This document shows positions 1 to 12,380 of a stretch of DNA of 64,000 bases, piece after piece; positions within the stretch are counted from its first letter, which is position 1; each line of letters begins with the position of its first letter. Origin of the DNA: Eumeta japonica (Eukaryota; Arthropoda; Insecta; Lepidoptera; Psychidae). The notes beneath the pieces were generated by a model. It had not been told where the DNA came from. It saw only the letters and a program-made list of their open reading frames with translations, and searched no databases. The position numbers were made by a program, and so were the translations under genes. The stretch covers positions 248,001 to 312,000 of the forward strand of contig BGZK01000481.1 in assembly GCA_005406025.1 (NCBI GenBank). Reading direction: 5' to 3'.

Positions 1-1069
1 ACAAAGTTAATCCAAAGAGAACATAAGCACCACAAACGCATATCTATATGTATTAAAGTTCCAAATGTCTTAACATTTAAATAGTGCCTCTAAACTATTT
101 TAGCAAAATTAGACAAGTTTTGCTCTTTTTGAAATACAAATATCAGCAACTGTATAAACTACGGAAGGTTGTGGTGGTTTTGTATATTTGGGATTAGAAC
201 GTTTTTTAATACGTAACATTTCGAATCTTCATTCGAACGATTAGTGTGATATAGCTTTCAAATTACTACATTTTTATGGCTGACGAAAGACCTGAAGCTG
301 TTAATCAGTTTTCAGGAGTGGCAGGAGCAGGGTCATGCGTTTGTGTTCACGTATTGGGCTTGTGAAGAATGCAGTTTCTGCATACGATCTTTTTAGCATC
401 TAATGACAATCGGCAAAACATTTACCTATTTGCTGTTCGTCCATGTCGAGCTCGAAAATAATGCTATTGCTATCAAATGTGGGTGTAGTCATCCATTACC
501 CTAATCATAAATGAGACTTGTTTTTTCAGTGGTACTTTAATCCGGTTGTAAGAGTTGATTCACGGACAAGGTTTTACAAATTGTTAAGATTGTGCGGTGA
601 GCATATGCAATCAGATAATAATGAAATTTTTAAACAAATAATAGATAAGAACGGCGCTTCCTTTAGCTAAACAGTTAAATTTATTGAGTAGTTAGCAAGA
701 TATCATGTAATTTACCGGATTCCGTGAACTAAAACTCAATTGCCTCGTGTTTGGGCTCAAATTAATATTTAAGTTTCACCTTTAAGGATCGGTTGGTATC
801 CTATTTGGTTTTGCACTGAGAAAACATCCAATTCATTATTTACACAGTTAAATTCGCCAAATGAGACGTCATTCGTAGTCCAATCCAAACTAAGTAGGTA
901 CAGCTTATTAATACGATTCCCTAAATAATAAGATTCTTACTTTCGTTCTGCTCCGGCTGTCCGAAGGGACGAATCGAATTTTCATTTCCAACGAAGACAA
1001 CAAAAGCGATTGCTTCAATTATGCATCGCTTGCCTTTAACGAAATTTCTAGTTCTACGGCAATCGGTCG
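1..1069. other. AT-rich stretch, no gene seen
   Basis: No convincing open frame, RNA gene or named repeat was recognised. It probably belongs to the intron or flank of the gene whose last exon lies at 1479-1741. Confidence 0.4.
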
Positions 1070-1265
1070 TTCACCGTCACGCCATTACCGTCGACCGTTC
1101 GCGTCGACGGCCGACGGTATGAGTTATGGTGTTCGCCGCCGCCGGCCGGTGTACCTCAGCGAGTCGCGGCGTCGCCGGCGGGCCGAGGGCGAGGTCCCCC
1201 ATCGACTCCCGGTCGAGCGCAGCTCCGCGGAGAATTTTCAATCTTAAATTCTGCGGCCGTTCGCT
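1070..1265. promoter_or_regulatory. GC-rich, CpG-dense island upstream of the left-edge exon
   Basis: An abrupt run of CpG-rich sequence (repeated CGTCGACGG and GCCGCCGCCGG type words) in AT-rich surroundings. Short open frames exist on both strands, but their composition looks like GC-rich noncoding DNA. It ends about 215 bases before the splice acceptor at 1477-1478. It could be a promoter, a 5' exon or a regulatory island; the sequence does not decide. Confidence 0.3.
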
Positions 1266-1478
1266 TACGACGTCGTTTCGGGATGGGTATTCGAGATATT
1301 TGCAATTTTTTTTTTACGAATTCGCCTCCGTACGGTCGTCTTAGCCTAAAAAATGAAAACGAATTAAAATCATTATTAGTTTCAACCAATAATTTTGAGC
1401 TAATCTCTATTTTATTTTTCGCAGTAAATAATAATATCAGTTGCAATCTGTAAAAAAAATAAACAATTTTTATTGCAG

Positions 1479-1741
1479 CCCAAAATACTGCGGCGGACGA
1501 CCTGTTGAATCTTTACGAGTCGGAATCATCAAGTAAGCGAAAGTACAGCGAAATGCTGGAATCTCAAATGAGTCCGGTGAACCGCAAACGTCATAGATTT
1601 GAAGGCAGGATAAGAGGAAGACCACCGCTACCAAGAACCGGCCGTCCGGTTTCCAAACTGAAGACTTCTTTTTCTGGAGACAGCAATAGCTTTTTAAAGG
1701 AGTGGTCAAAAAAAGAAGACACTGTAAACCAGTCATTTTAG
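1479..1741 (+). CDS. Last coding exon of an unidentified basic, AT-hook-like nuclear protein
   Basis: The polypyrimidine-rich acceptor TTTTTATTGCAG ends at 1478. Two bases complete a split codon (phase 1 intron), then 86 codons run to TAG at 1739-1741. The peptide begins QNTAADDLLNLYESESSSKR. It has an acidic start, a serine-rich middle, then a basic stretch NRKRHRFEGRIRGRPPLPR followed by a second GRP. The R-G-R-P core resembles an AT-hook, and the surrounding Lys/Arg run could act as a nuclear localisation signal, which suggests a chromatin-associated protein. That is inference from composition; I do not recognise the family. An ATTAAA at 1954-1959 is a possible poly(A) signal. Preceding exons were not found, so the gene probably starts left of the window. 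Confidence 0.55.
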
Positions 1742-2229
1742 ATAAGTCAATTACGAGTCACCCATAATGTTAAAATATTCATATAATTAGAAGAAAGGAT
1801 TATTTTATTAACAAGCAAAAATAGTATGAATTTTCAATTTAATTTTAGTCGCAATGAAGTATAACGAGGAAAATTTAATACATGTATTATTGTGTGTCGC
1901 TTATGATTTTTTTTTGATTCCTATAAACTTAGAACCTTCACGCAATACTGGACATTAAATTGATTTGCCTTAACAATGCAGTGATAGGGTTTTTTATTAT
2001 TATTTACATGAGAAAATTCTCATGGGTACTATGTAACGGAAATGTGATTAAAATCACCACGGTGCTCCTCTTATAGCTATCCACTAGCGTCTTGCGTCTG
2101 CGTTCATATCCTCACCTTGTCTTTGCCTCGATGACTCCTCATTACACGGATTATATCAGACTTAGTTTATATTGATAGTCCCCACGCCTACTGTATTACT
2201 TATATTATGCTTATATTACTTAAAGATAG
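1742..2229. other. Probable 3' UTR or flank of the left-edge gene
   Basis: AT-rich, no open frame of note. ATTAAA at 1954-1959 is the nearest poly(A)-signal variant after the stop codon. Confidence 0.3.
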
Positions 2230-2345
2230 TATTATCTTTGTGATAGTGAAACCATTTTTAAAATTGGCTCAGTAGTTTCAGAGACTATTCCTATATGCAA
2301 ACAAATTTTACCTCTGTATTGATATAAGTGTAGATAAAAATGTAG
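2230..2345 (-). repeat. Fragment of a dispersed lepidopteran repeat
   Basis: Read on the minus strand it begins like many lepidopteran insertions (TATCTACACTTATATCAATA, then AGAGGTAAAATTTGTTTG) and continues into GAAACTACTGAGCCAATTTT. The match is to remembered repeats of this type. No second end was found. Confidence 0.4.
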
Positions 2346-4022
2346 ATTCGCGTGATTTTGGAATAAGTATTTGAAAAATATTATGAAACAAATAAATGTG
2401 AATACAAAAAAAAAAACATGTGTAAGGTAATGCCAAAATAAACGCAATAGAAATAGAAAATAAATAGATTAAAATAGGCGATAATCAATATAGTTGCAGA
2501 TGAATTCGTAACAACTGGTAGGTAAATTGAAATACTCCCTAGAGGCGGTACTGGCGCGGACGTTAATCGCATCGGACGAGACGCAATCTAAACGTAAATC
2601 GTCGCTTGGACCTTCTCCAAAACTGACAATAGAAAATCACTGAAACAAAAACTTAGATAGCTCAACGGAAAACCAGCCAAGTGAAAACAAAAAAAAAAAT
2701 TCGCTATGAAAAGATAAAAGAAAAATACGTAGAGGATTTATCTGTTCCACTCTAGCTTTATTTAGATAATTCTAGAATATTAAAAGGAATGAGAGGGGAA
2801 GAGAAAGTTGGTAAAGAAACAGACACGTCACAGCTGAAACTGTTCGGATCACTAGCCCACATCTGCTTCAACCGACCGAAAATATTTACACACAATCTTA
2901 TAAATACGACTGTATGCCGTTCACAAAATTGCATATTTATAAGATTGCTAACGACGTATAATTTCTCAGATTTCGTATTATTAGACAAAAAATGTCTTGT
3001 TTAGGTTTCTTAAAGATTTGAGCATAATTATTGTTTAAATTCAAATTTAAAATGTAAGTATTTATTTCGTATGTTATAAAATATCACTAGAAATACGTGT
3101 TTTAAAAAAAAAATTGTAATACTACATAATTTTATAACTTTTCTTAAATTATCATTCGTTTACATGCAGTTTTCCCTCAAGAAGAACTGACAAGCAATGT
3201 GAGAATAGGTCTTTTCAGACTAAAATTATACAGATTCAGAATGATATCGTATATGAAACCATTACAAAAAGGCATAAACCTATAGGAAGTTGAGTTAGTC
3301 ATGTCCATAGACATTGATCTTCGAAATATTTAGATATTGTATAATAAACACCTTTTCAAGAAGTGTTCCATAAATAAAAGATTTTAAGTACGTATAAGGG
3401 TGAATTATGTATATTCTCACGAATCTCATTAATCTTGCACACACAGAGCCCCTTAATGAATTTACAACCATATGTAATAGACTAACATGTAAATATAATT
3501 TTTTTTTTTATGAAATTCCCATTGAAATTTAACAATTCCCATTTTCTTATATAAATATATTAAATTTTCATATACAAACTTTTTTTTTTTATCAAAGTAG
3601 TTTATATTATCGCTCACTTACTCATATTCTCTCATTTTCTTTCACTTTCCGGTAAACTGGGAATAAATGTGAAAATTCAAAGGTTTTGGAAATCAACAGA
3701 TCTAATTGACTAAATTAAAGTAATTAATGGTTTTTAGGGCTGTGGTCGACTAAAGTATGGCAAGCGAAACAAAATTTATGATGCGACTAAACATAAAGAA
3801 TAGCAAGCGAAAAAATATATATAATTCGACACAAAACTGTCTCAGCTTGCATCAAAAAGCTGAAACACAACCACGTCGGGCACTCTTTTATTTGGCATCG
3901 GCTCAAAAACAACTAATCATTTTAACTAAAAAGTTTTTGAAGGCACTTCTCGTTTTCAATAGAATTTAAATTACGCTATTTTTGCTGAAATTATGTACAT
4001 GCAATTCGAAAATTATTATATG
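2346..4022. other. AT-rich stretch, nothing recognised
   Basis: Contains poly(T) and poly(A) tracts and short open frames without recognisable content (for example around 2789-3004 and 3757-3969). Confidence 0.4.
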
Positions 4023-4300
4023 TCAATATAAAGGTAATATATATTTATTAAATAAATACTTTAGCGTTAGATTAATTTTAACGCTGGCATAAATATGAAG
4101 TGTAGGTATGGAGAGATGCAAACTCGCGCCGTCAAACGCGACGGATGAGGCATTTTTCCATGGAGCCAGCCCCCGGACCTCATAGCTGAAATTCTCCACC
4201 TCCAGCTGCACGTCCTCATTGTGAAGTCCGCTTGTTCACCGGCGGCGGTCGCGCACGGAGCGCGCCGCTTTATTAATTAAGGTCCTCAGCAGATGTATGG
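4023..4300 (-). other. Coding-like GC-richer fragment
   Basis: On the minus strand an open frame reads through EDVQLEVENFSYEVRGLAPW and on to FDGASLHLSIPTLHI, with balanced base composition unlike the flanks. It has no clear splice sites and runs into a stop just upstream. It may be an exon, a fragment of a processed copy or a transposon piece; I do not recognise it. Confidence 0.25.
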
Positions 4301-4364
4301 AATCGTGCCAGTTATTCGGCGAGTCGTGCATTCGGGAGGAGCGCGTACTTGCCATAGACAATTT

Positions 4365-4365
<1 letters not shown>

Positions 4366-4398
<33 letters not shown>
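4366..4398. repeat. (TA)n microsatellite
   Basis: An uninterrupted run of alternating T and A, about 16 units. It creates artefactual Tyr-Ile runs in open frames on both strands. Confidence 0.9.
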
Positions 4399-4403
<5 letters not shown>

Positions 4404-4734
4404 CGCCTGGGTTTTATACGTCTCGGTTGCCAAGGAGTAGTTTTTATATTTGAATTTTTGAAGATAGCACGGGGGTGGTACTATATTTTCATTTTTACAC
4501 GATGACGTGATCCATACTTCGTATATCATTCACATTGTTTCGCCAACAAAAAAGGGGACGATAAATATGTCACAACGATGCAATTAGATTACTAAAAATG
4601 TATGCGTATAATGAAATTGAAGACTTCGTGTGTAGACATTACGAGAAAAATAATCGGTTGAGTAAAGGATAAGGAATGGAACACATAATCTTTGTCGCTA
4701 ATTGGTTGAAATTGAACGGAGGGTGGGAACGAAA

Positions 4735-4817
4735 TAGGAAATGATAGCAGAACCGGAAGCCGCAATCCGAATCCGGATCTGGTTTAAATCCCATGTTGAA
4801 CCGCGGGCCAAAGCTAG
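4735..4817 (+). repeat. Degenerate GATC-type repeat ending in a CTAG terminus
   Basis: Contains AATCCGAATCCGGATCTGG followed by CCGCGGGCCAAAGCTAG, then T. The tail matches the 3' ends of the Helitron-like copies at 37746 and 35128. The 5' end was not located, so this looks like a truncated member. Confidence 0.4.
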
Positions 4818-6307
4818 TAAAAATTTGAAAATGAACTAAACGAGGTATCGATGATCGATTTAACATAATTATTCACGAGAACTCAAAGAAATTTCAGCTT
4901 ATTTTTTCTCCAAATATGAAAATTTAACGAGAAAACGTTATTATAAATTACCACTTTGACAAGAAGATGATTTTTCAGCAATTGTGAATTCTGTAGGTTT
5001 AGTCTCAGATTTTACATTAATATTTTCCAATGAATTATGATTAGAACGAGGATTATGGATATCCATTTTGTTTTTTATTAATGGGAAATCTAAAGATGTT
5101 ACACAATTCAAAATATTTTCGGAGATATTATTACAAAGAAAAAAACGCCCCGTTCTTTTAACGGAGAACATTAGAATACTTTATTTTTTCGACACCTAAT
5201 GTCGACATAAAATAACCATTGAACAAATTTGCTAGTTTGAAATTGAATTCTTGATTTGTGCCAAAATGCAAAGAAGGAAGTCCATACATTTTATTCCCTA
5301 TCATAATTACCGTAAGTTACTGCATACATATAGATTTCCATACACCGCCACTATTTTATAATCACTGTTACTACTCAAATTATTAAAATTTGTATAATGG
5401 TTTTCAATGCGTTAGAAATTTTAAACTTGAGTTTCACTCGAACTTTTTATGCAAAGTGTCTTCACAATCAAAGATTTTAATCAGATATTTACTTATTATG
5501 AATATCTAGTTAATATAAGACTTCAATAATATTTAATACTGCATGAAAACCTCGTTGTATTAATCTGATTCACACTCAGCCTGTTTTATCCCTGGATTAC
5601 ATGATTATAATAATTGAATTAAAATTAAATTTCTAAATTAATATTTTTTTCAGATTTCGTTGTCTTGCATAGTTCTTTATTATCGTCGATTCATTTTCAA
5701 ATTCACGAATGTATTTCGTGTTTGTTATAATCAACGGATTATCATCAATTGTCTAATTATTAACCTATGTAAAGTTTTGATTACTCAATTACCTATCATT
5801 TTGTGTTAGTTAATACCTTCATGACCGGAACCACGCACAAATTTATGTGGCACTTAAAAAAGTACAAAGCTCTTTCAGAGGTGTCACTTTGAAACTCCCA
5901 TTTCTACTTCCATGTTCGTTTCTCGCTGTTCTCACGTCACGTCCTTAATGGACGCCGCCTGTTTATACCTTCGCTTGATATATTGTAATTAGTAGCTATA
6001 TTTTTTTTGTCAAATCCTGTGATAAATATTAATTTTACGACGTCTGACGTCACTTATACTATTTTTAAAATTCATGTCTGATTGTTTGTCTGTCTGTATT
6101 TTTTTATAACTTGAGAATGAATCTACCGATCATGATCAAAATTTGTGTAAAGAAAGAACATGTGATTGAGCAAATAATACGCTGTATATGACTTCGATGT
6201 TTGTTTATTTGGCCGGGTTAATTGCCGAAACGGCTGAACAGGTTTTAAGTAAATTTTGATAGAAGTAGATCACCTCCTGGATTATGAAATAAAATAATTT
6301 TTATATA
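4818..6307. other. AT-rich stretch with repeat fragments
   Basis: No gene. Around 6060-6290 there are phrases typical of arthropod dispersed repeats (TCTGTCTGTATTTTT and similar) but without defined ends. Confidence 0.35.
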
Positions 6308-7127
6308 TCTATACTAATATATAAAACCGCGCATACAACATTTTTATAATTTCCGTCATAGGAATTTAATACATGACGCATTCATTTTATATCTGAAATT
6401 CTTAAACTTTACTTTGACTGTAAACGGACAGATCAATAAAGTGTCTGTCTGTTTGTTTGTTTGCCCGAGGTAATCTCCGAAAAGACTGAATGAAATGTGA
6501 TCAAATTTTACATAGGAATAGGGATAGCCCATCTATGTATATGATAAAGACATAATGAAGCCAAATCTGAACATAAAATATTTTTTGGAAAAAGTAAGCA
6601 GCTTTTAAAATTTATGTTTGTTCGTCTGTATGTTTGTCTGTATATTTCTCTATTTGTTTGTTCAAGCATTACTTGAAAGCTAATGACCGAGTTGAACAAA
6701 ACTTTTTGTGTTTTAGTAAAAGTAATATATTGCTTAACTTATGACACAATTTATTACGCTACATTACCTAAGGTCTAGAAAGAAACCAAAAAAAAAATCC
6801 ATCTCTTTAACTAGAAGTACCTACTGAATAAATTTGAAGAAATACTACGTACCTACCGTTAGATTTTTTTGACAGTGAAATTATCACAAACACAAATTTG
6901 TCCAAGTATCCATGACTTTCTTACTGTTTTAAAACAGAAAAGTTCATGAAAAGGAGGTAATCTCGTTATAAACATTGTGGCTTTCAAAAAGATCCCGTAG
7001 TATGACGTCTAAGATTTTACGTGGGTGATGTGAGACAACGAAGAAATGAAAAACAGCTTTCATGTTTTTTGAAAATGTTGTTTTGTTTCATAACCACCAC
7101 GCAAACGAAGTCGTGGGCTCAAGCTGG
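6308..7127 (+). mobile_element. Non-autonomous Helitron-like element
   Basis: Begins A|TCTATACTAATATATAAA at 6308 and ends ACGAAGTCGTGGGCTCAAGCTGG|T at 7127. This fits the Helitron pattern: 5' TC, 3' CTRR, insertion between host A and T, and no target duplication. The GC-rich block just before CTGG sits where Helitrons carry a terminal hairpin, although here the stem is weak. No Rep/helicase coding sequence lies inside, so it is non-autonomous. The interior has TTTGTTTGTTTG-type phrases and possibly nested repeat copies. Confidence 0.55.
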
Positions 7128-7475
7128 TCTTAAATTAGTGCGTTTTTTTTCGTTTTCTTTGCGTGCCTAAGCCTTTTATCCGATTACTATGAAACTGGTG
7201 ATATGTTGTACGCACGAACGGCAGTGTTTTTTTAAAGAAAAGAACTAGAATTTATATCTAACTTTGCCTGCGTATTTATACTATTGAATGGAACTACTGA
7301 ACCGATTCTAAAAAATCTTTTGTAAATAAGAAGCTTCTTAAGTAAAATAGACTGTTAACATTTCGCCTTGGCTTCATCAGTATATTATTCATTAATAAAA
7401 AGTTACGTTATCTCCGAGTACTATAGCTTTTATTTTATTATTGTATTAGCATTTACCCCGGTTTTGTCTAAATCG
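7128..7475. repeat. Repeat-like AT-rich segment
   Basis: Includes ACTGAACCGATTCTAAAAAAT and neighbouring words resembling the start regions of dispersed lepidopteran repeats, but no clear boundary. Confidence 0.3.
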
Positions 7476-7745
7476 AAACCATGAACGAATCGAAGTTGCG
7501 AGCGGGACGGGGAATAAAATTGAGAATCGAGAGTGCGATCAAAGTCAAAATTGAGTGTAGGCCTGAAATTAGAATCAAGAGCGTGACCGAAATGTGGGGC
7601 AGTCCCGAAATCAGAATTGAATGCGAAGTCAGGTTCAAGAGCGGGATCAAAATCGGAATATAATTAGTTTGAGACCGGATTCGAAATTCAAAGCAGCGAT
7701 CTGCTTCGACTGCGATCGAAATCTTGATTGTGGGAACGATAGGTC
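7476..7745 (+). repeat. Degenerate short-period repeat, GGGATCAAAATCG type
   Basis: A run of imperfect units close to GAATCGA, GCGGGATCAAAATCGG and GTGCGATCAAAGTCAAAAT. It translates as a repetitive Arg-Ile-Glu-rich or, antisense, Ile-Leu-Ser-Gly-rich frame. Because both strands stay partly open, the 60-codon frames here are products of the repeat and not genes. Related runs lie at 13766, 31862, 37354 and 61590. Confidence 0.6.
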
Positions 7746-10505
7746 GATATACAATAGGAAGGAATTAGAGGAGAGGAAGGAAACATTAAAATCTATAAAC
7801 AGTCTCCAGCCATGAAATAACCTAGTAAATCTCACGATATTTCGCGTACAAATTCATATTTACAGTTTTTAGTTACCACAAAATTAGGATCAGATTTTAA
7901 AAAAACCATGGCAGGTAACAGATCTATCGCAACGGAATCCTCTCCATGCAAGTTCAACTCGCGCTTGTCCGGTTTTTCTTTTATCGACCATCACCCTACT
8001 TTCCGTATACCTGTACTACATAGCTTCAAGGTTAAAGGTTTGGGTTCGCGCGCTATCCATGGGATGGATGCGGTTCCGATAAATACTTAACACTGGACCG
8101 GAACGATCTTGCGGATGGCCTTTGTTACATATAAATTTCTCGCAAGTCAGGGACCCGCACTACATTAATTCATCTTAGAGTGCCTACATCGAGCTTACCG
8201 ATTTAGTTATACTTTTCATTTGTTCTGAACATCACACAACAATAAAAAAAGGCTTTCTCAACTTAAAATCGAATGTTTCCTTCATCCTTATTATGTATTT
8301 AATCTTTTAAGATTTCCTACCGCAAAAGGAACCCTTACAAGAACTCTTGGGTGTCCGTCTGGTAAGACACTTTTTCTCAGGAATGTCTGGAGGTGTCAAT
8401 TTGAAATTAATATCAAATGGATAGGTCTATGGCCCGTTCTATTTCTATTGAAATTAGGACTACATCATAATGCAGAATATACTTCGCAGGTGTATGCGCT
8501 TTCAGTCATATATTGCACCAATGTCACCACGACACTTGTACTGGTGTGGTAGAAATTTCGTGTAAATACTTTTCATGACATTCTAGGGAAGCTAAATTTG
8601 CAAATGCGGTATATAGTGCCCGTATAATTTATATCCTTAGCTTTCGCCTACGTCGCCTGCGTACCTATCGTCAGCCTTACGGAACGCGTGAGCAACACAA
8701 GAAGAAACCCATGACGACACGGTCATGTGACCACAATTACAGACAGTTACAGAAGCCAGCGACTGGCTTCGTGTGCACCTGCTCTGCGCTGTTCTCCAGG
8801 AAAGCAATATCGCCATGCACAAATATATACCGTAGCATAGGCATCTAAGTCTGTTACAAAGCGAGTTATTAAAGTTCGCTCTCGAGCCCGCAGCATACCG
8901 AGTTCCAAGTCCCAACCATGCGGTTCTTATGAACGTAATATTCGCTTTTAGAAGTGGTCGCTGGACCTCCCAAAGGACAATGGCACAAAATTATTCTTCA
9001 TATGTACCGTTTTAAAACGTAAATGTGGTTCCGGTATTTAGTATTGCATAAAGAGCAACTTTTGAGAAATTTCAGTGTATATAATATCCTAGAATAAACG
9101 TAAGGTTGTCGTGAACAAAAAAAAAAATAACTGAAAAATCTCATTGCGACAGTACTAAAGATATATTTATCAGTATAAATATAAATGTACATAAGTATGG
9201 ACGCAATATGGCGAGATAGCTTTGTTAAGCAACAGCTGAAGCATTGCATGATGACGGTGCAATTATAAGCTTGGAGTAGCTTATGTATGCCGGTCCTAAG
9301 TACGAACTATAAACCAAATTTAAAAAATGAAATCAGAAATTCGGAAAGATAATTTTCGAATGCCTACCTCCTGTCAAGCTTTTTGGGATCTTGTTTAAAA
9401 ACAGAATTAGTTTTATGCATTCAAATTTTCACGCTAAAACATCATTAATTTTTTTCTTTTCTTTATACATCTTTGACACATAATTATGGACTGTTGTTAT
9501 TTAATTTATTTTTTTTGATTTTTAATAATTGATTATTATTTTGATAATGGTAGGAATCTCCTATCTTATTTATTTTAGTGAACATGTATTATATAATACC
9601 AAGTCGATACCTTTCATCGTTTATTCGCTTGTGAGAAAACATACCGAATCGTAATGCCATGCCTAAAGGTAAGGTTAGCTTTCAAAACTTTACGTGCATT
9701 CAATTTATAGTCTATGTTATAAATCGCAATTATTGAAAAAAATATTTGCAAAAAATGCATAAAAAACTACAATCGAAATCTAATTTCATTTTTTAAACAG
9801 CAGGTATGTAATTTATAAGAAAAATAAAAAAAAAATTCTTTTATGAGTAGGCACAAAAAAGTAGTTCATTTATAATATGAACACAATAACTGCGTGTAAG
9901 CTCGATTTATGAGCACGGAGAGAGGAGTTTTTGGGAGGGAAACCTTTTTAATCGCTTATAATAGGGCAATGTGTATTACTTTTGGGACTTTCATGATAAA
10001 TGCACTCTCGTAGGCTTCTTTAACGTGTAGCGTCAATTACTGAAGTGTACAAGGATTTTTTCAGTCATACTTGATAATAACATTTCTCGTCTGTCGGTAT
10101 ATTAATTAAACTTTCGTTACTGATTCAATAAGAACGCGTTCAGGTTTTTATTCATAAGACAACATCAAAGCTGCCAAAACTTTCCGAAAAGGCAATTTAT
10201 TTTCATACTGTACTGATTTGCATCATATGACATATTTTACTGTGTAGATTATATAAAATTTAGAGTTGAAATTAAGAGCAACATCGAGCCCGGATTGGTG
10301 ATCAGTGTTCAGAGATTACTAATTTAAACTAATTCTACGTCAAACAAAGTAGAACTACAAATTTAATTCTGTTTATTACAGAGGTGACTCCTGCAAAATA
10401 ATTCAGGGAATGGATGGCGTGGGTCACCATCGGCCGCGGGGTGCAATTCTACTCTCGCTCAATATATGAAATAGCAATAATAGTTGTAACGATAATAATA
10501 GATAC

Positions 10506-10508
<3 letters not shown>
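7746..10508. other. Long AT-rich stretch, no gene seen
   Basis: Only short frames of no recognisable content. The segment 8637-8930 is more GC-balanced but gives no recognised protein on either strand. Confidence 0.4.

Positions 10509-10541
<33 letters not shown>
10509..10541. repeat. (GA)n microsatellite
   Basis: About 16 uninterrupted GA units following GATACAAC. Confidence 0.9.
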
Positions 10542-10544
<3 letters not shown>

Positions 10545-12116
10545 GATAGATAAAGTATCCTCGTACTACAATATCAATTTGCTATTACATTTTAGATAAA
10601 GTTGTATAAGCCGTGTAAGAATTTTTTATTCTACAAACTGCTTGGTTGTAGAATAAAGCCAGTCTAGGAGATTTTGCCTGTCGCAGAATAAGTAAAATTA
10701 TAGTAATAAAAGCACTAGAACTTTTATTGTCGTTAGTGTAATATTTTGGGTATCATGAATTGAAAACATGATAAAACTGATCGAAACGACTGGAGTAACA
10801 GTGTTATACAAATATTTAATTATATGTATTATAAGTATTATATGTTATGCGATGTGATGTGACTTTAGGTAGGCAGGACTTAGGACTGTCAATGAATGGA
10901 TGTAAAACATTAGACCATCCAAATATATCGTAATCATAGACCGTATGGGCTCTGCAAGCGTCTTCTATTTATTTATCCAACAATAATCCCACTAAATCTT
11001 ATTTAAGTGTTTTCTCGCGTTATACGATGTTTTGTGGACTGCTTATAAAACATATACAAATCTATTCCTGAAGAACTAGAAGAAAACCCTCTTAAATGGT
11101 ACCAACACGCTATGAAGCGACTACCTGACAGCGTGACACAGGAAGTGCTGAACGTATACCCACCGCCGAAGCGGTGAGAAAGACATCGAAAGACGTTGGT
11201 GGTAAGTTTAATAAAAGACTTAGAGAAGGCAAACACCCTAACCCAGATGACCAGAGGTCTTAGTAAGTCTAAAAAGTAGCATATACTACTAACATCACTC
11301 CTTCGAGCTTCGAGCTTCGAGCGTCGTACATGTTTACGTAGTAGACTATTCTTCAGCCGGGGATGTAATGGAACAATACAGAATGCTTATTTTATATATT
11401 TTTTTCATTGGCCGTGTTTTTTATAGTATCCTCCTGTTTTTTTTTTATAAACCGCCTCGGGCCTTATTATTATTCCGAAGGCTTTCACCAGTAAGCGGTG
11501 TGCACGGTTAGCGTTACACTCTAGCCGAAGAAAGCATACTTATGTTAGTTAAGGGAGGAGTGTGTAACAATTACACAATAAAGCAAAATGAAGCTTACGA
11601 TGTTTGGTGACATGATTTTTATATATTAGTCTTCAAAAATTGAAGCATGTATCTCACAGGTAATGTCAAAATACAAATTTTAAATGCAGAGACAATGGGT
11701 GACCTGCATTTAGGAATAAGTTTGAGAATAAGATCGGGTGATGTGTCTACGCAGATAGATGTCACCGCATAAATTTTAAGTTTGAGTGAATAAACACTGC
11801 AAAGCGTGTGTGTACAATAAAACGGAAGTGCTTGCAGAGCAATATGAAACATACCTTCCTCATCATGTGGATCAGCACGACAATTTCTCATTTATTTACA
11901 AAGAAGAGCTATAATTTGCAATGGCACCCTTGTGTGTACGACAATGGAAATAATGCTAATGAAAGGTTAGCGTGACGTTATAACCCTTCACGGCTTCGTA
12001 CACGAGGGAATTCATTTCTCTGTTGCCTCGAGATGTAAATACACAAACGGTAACTACACAGTTCGCGGTCGTCATTATAGTCTAATTTTGAAATGCGCCA
12101 CAATTACAGAACAGGG
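10542..12116. other. AT-rich stretch, no gene seen
   Basis: Contains a three-unit CTTCGAG tandem near 11300 and a short GATC-like run near 11705-11740 (GAATAAGTTTGAGAATAAGA). Nothing else recognised. Confidence 0.35.
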
Positions 12117-12380
12117 CGATGGCGGTTCACCGGTTGAGGGTACCGGCTTCCGACCAGAAGGTATCGCGTTCGATTCTCATCGTGGGCGTGCCCCAGAGAA
12201 CACACCTTGTCTGCACCGTTGGCCCCGCACGTTGTCGTCTTCATCGCAAACCGCAAAGTGCTAGCGTTTTAAGGCCCAACCCTCTCTGTCTGAGATAAGT
12301 GTCAGGATATGCCTCGGTGATGGACTGATGCAACGGTAACAATAAGAATATGTACAACTGTAAAACAATAACAATAATAA
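12117..12380 (+). mobile_element. tRNA-derived SINE
   Basis: A good RNA polymerase III B-box match, GTTCGATTC, lies at 12168-12176. An A-box-like segment (GATGGCGGTTCACCGGTTG) lies about 40 bases upstream, the spacing expected of a tRNA promoter. The head is followed by an unrelated body and an AACAATAACAATAATAA simple tail near 12365-12378. It does not fold as an intact tRNA, so this is a SINE and not a tRNA gene. The family is unidentified. Confidence 0.5.

Noticed and set aside
4236..4529. Frames on both strands with Tyr-Ile runs
   Set aside because: Created by the (TA)n microsatellite at 4366-4398.
7468..7663. Overlapping 60-codon frames on both strands with repeated Ile-Arg-Ile and Leu-Ile-Ser-Gly patterns
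   Set aside because: Both arise from the degenerate GATC-type repeat; similar arrays occur at other loci without a conserved start or stop.
10414..10599. A 61-codon frame with Arg-Glu repeats
   Set aside because: Product of the (GA)n microsatellite, with no conserved flanks.
12117..12200. Possible tRNA gene
   Set aside because: A and B boxes are present, but no cloverleaf acceptor or anticodon stems could be formed; better explained as a SINE head.
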